Shown piece after piece: positions 5,551-6,352 of a DNA stretch of 6,352 nucleotides. The position numbers and the translations under genes were made by a program. Position 1 is the stretch's first letter, and each line of letters starts with the position of its first letter. This DNA is from Thermoproteales archaeon. Its GTDB lineage: Archaea; Thermoproteota; Thermoprotei; Thermoproteales; Thermocladiaceae. The stretch is from NCBI GenBank assembly GCA_027068725.1, contig JAMOMD010000369.1:1-6352 (forward strand). Direction: 5' to 3'. The notes beneath the pieces are model-generated. The model did not search any database and was not told where the DNA came from. It saw only the letters and a program-made list of their open reading frames with translations.

Positions 5551-5600
5551 GTGATGATACTCCCACCTTCAGACTCGATGAAGACGGCGATTGAGTCTGA
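5551..5600 (+). ncRNA. C/D box sRNA candidate (2'-O-methylation guide)
   Basis: A 50-nt element with the complete layout of an archaeal C/D box guide RNA. The C box is GTGATGA (5551-5557, perfect RUGAUGA). A 12-nt guide (5558-5569) precedes the D' box CAGA (5570-5573, one change from CUGA). A 4-nt loop (5574-5577) leads to the C' box ATGAAGA (5578-5584, one change). A second 12-nt guide (5585-5596) precedes the D box CTGA (5597-5600, perfect). Two 12-nt spacers and a short D'-C' loop are what L7Ae, Nop5 and fibrillarin require. A short terminal pairing TGA/TCA flanks the boxes. By the D+5 rule the D' guide would direct methylation of U in AAGGUGGGAG and the D guide of A in ACUCAAUCGCCG; the target RNA is not identified. 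It has its own TATA box upstream. Expression was not tested here. Confidence 0.78.
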
Positions 5601-5610
5601 TCAATAACAG

Positions 5611-5620
5611 TTATAAGTTT
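5611..5620 (+). promoter_or_regulatory. TATA box of the stomatin-like gene
   Basis: TTATAAGTTT is centred about 33 bp before the ATG at 5649, predicting a start near 5641 and a leader of about eight bases. It begins only ten bases after the sRNA D box, so the sRNA and the protein gene probably have separate start sites packed end to end. A weak purine-rich GGTAGAG precedes the ATG. Confidence 0.5.
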
Positions 5621-5648
5621 GTAAAAGCCTTGACCACGTGGTAGAGAT

Positions 5649-6352
5649 ATGATTGGAGAAATTATACTTGCAATATTTATTTTGATTATCCTAATAATTA
5701 TATTAGCATCTTCAATAAAAGTATGTCCAGAGTACAGACGATATGTAAAGTTCAGACTTGGACGATACGTCGGCGTGTATGGTCCAGGAATAGTAATTGT
5801 GCTTCCAATAATTGAGAGCGTCGTGCCTGTTGATCTTAGAGTATCAGTCATTGACCTTCCTGCACAGAAAGCACTCACACGCGATAATGTTGAGATAACG
5901 GTAGATGCTGTCGTGTACTTCAGAGTTGTTAGACCTGAAGATGCTGTGATCAAGGTACAGAATTACAAGGCTGCTGTTGCCTATCTTGCAGCATCTACGC
6001 TAAGAGATGTCATAGGTATGAAAGATCTTGATACAATACTTACTAGAAGAGAAGAAGTTGCGAAAGAGATCGCTAAGATAATTGATGAGTACGTTCAGGA
6101 GTGGGGTATCAAGATAACCTCAGTAGTAATGAAGGACATTAGATTACCTGACACGCTTGTGCGCGCTATGGCTCAAGCTGCTGAGGCCGAGAGAACAGGA
6201 AGAGCTAAAGTTATACTGGCTGAGGCTGATCTAAAAGCTGCCGAGAGATATCTCGAGGCAGCCAAGAAGTACTCACAGAACAATGTTGCGCTACTGCTCA
6301 GGCAGATTGATGCTCTCATAGAGATTGCGAGATATAAGAATCTCGTAATTGT
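5649..6352 (+). CDS. Stomatin/prohibitin-type SPFH membrane protein, 3' end outside window
   Basis: The first 234 residues of a prokaryotic stomatin; no stop occurs before the window edge, and family members of this type are only some tens of residues longer. Residues 4-22 are one hydrophobic membrane anchor (EIILAIFILIILIIILASS). The SPFH domain follows from about 25 to 175. It includes the family pattern RYVKFRLGRYVGVYGPGIVI (31-50), a PVDLRVSVIDLPAQ block (60-73), VEITVDAVVYFRV (81-93), and IKITSVVMKDIRLP (154-167). An Ala/Glu-rich helix (172-207, AMAQAAEAER onward) would form the coiled coil used in oligomerisation. Such proteins assemble into membrane microdomain scaffolds, and in archaea they are often encoded beside an NfeD-type serine protease that cleaves the stomatin C-terminus. 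Any such partner would lie to the right of this window. The ATG at 5649 is the only standard start after an in-frame TGA at 5631. Confidence 0.93.
   Translation, partial: MIGEIILAIFILIILIIILASSIKVCPEYRRYVKFRLGRYVGVYGPGIVIVLPIIESVVPVDLRVSVIDLPAQKALTRDNVEITVDAVVYFRVVRPEDAVIKVQNYKAAVAYLAASTLRDVIGMKDLDTILTRREEVAKEIAKIIDEYVQEWGIKITSVVMKDIRLPDTLVRAMAQAAEAERTGRAKVILAEADLKAAERYLEAAKKYSQNNVALLLRQIDALIEIARYKNLVI

Noticed and set aside
5540..5953. Minus-strand 137-codon frame opposite the stomatin gene and sRNA
   Set aside because: Ile/Ser/Thr-rich shadow of the SPFH coding sequence, with no recognisable domain.
1..6352. CRISPR array, insertion sequence or attachment site
   Set aside because: No regularly spaced direct repeats, transposase motifs or terminal repeats were seen on either strand.

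Overview
The window looks like a chromosomal segment of a hyperthermophilic or thermophilic crenarchaeon (Thermoproteota). It is AT-rich. The codon choice leans on AGA/AGG and ATA. Most promoters are archaeal TATA-like boxes centred about 25-33 bp before the start codon, which gives leaderless or nearly leaderless messages. Genes are short, tightly packed and flip strand often. An archaeal RNA 3'-phosphate cyclase, a prokaryotic stomatin and a C/D box guide RNA agree with this. I cannot name the species.

Layout: positions 1-351 hold no gene I can support, only an 8-bp perfect inverted repeat. A 57-residue ribbon-helix-helix (RHH)-type protein follows at 352-525. Next is a class I SAM-dependent methyltransferase (648-1274, +). 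Then comes a cluster of unknown purpose: a small CxxCxxCC (YkgJ-type) metal-binding protein (1385-1966, +), a HemN/HemW-like radical SAM protein converging on it (3147-1807, -) and overlapping it antisense, and a larger CxxCxxCC protein with a long C-terminal extension (3204-4373, +), divergent from the radical SAM gene. It ends in a T-run eight bases from the end of rtcA, which lies on the minus strand (5458-4382). A compact C/D box sRNA candidate with its own TATA box (5551-5600) sits between rtcA and a stomatin/SPFH gene that runs off the right edge (5649-6352).

How the parts may work together: one radical SAM enzyme between two cysteine-cluster proteins, next to a SAM methyltransferase, suggests an Fe-S or metal-dependent modification pathway, but substrate and product cannot be read from the sequence. 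The right end is a conventional archaeal mixture of RNA processing and membrane functions. The observations most worth testing are the C/D box sRNA, the radical SAM/CxxCxxCC cluster, and the antisense overlap at the end of the radical SAM gene.
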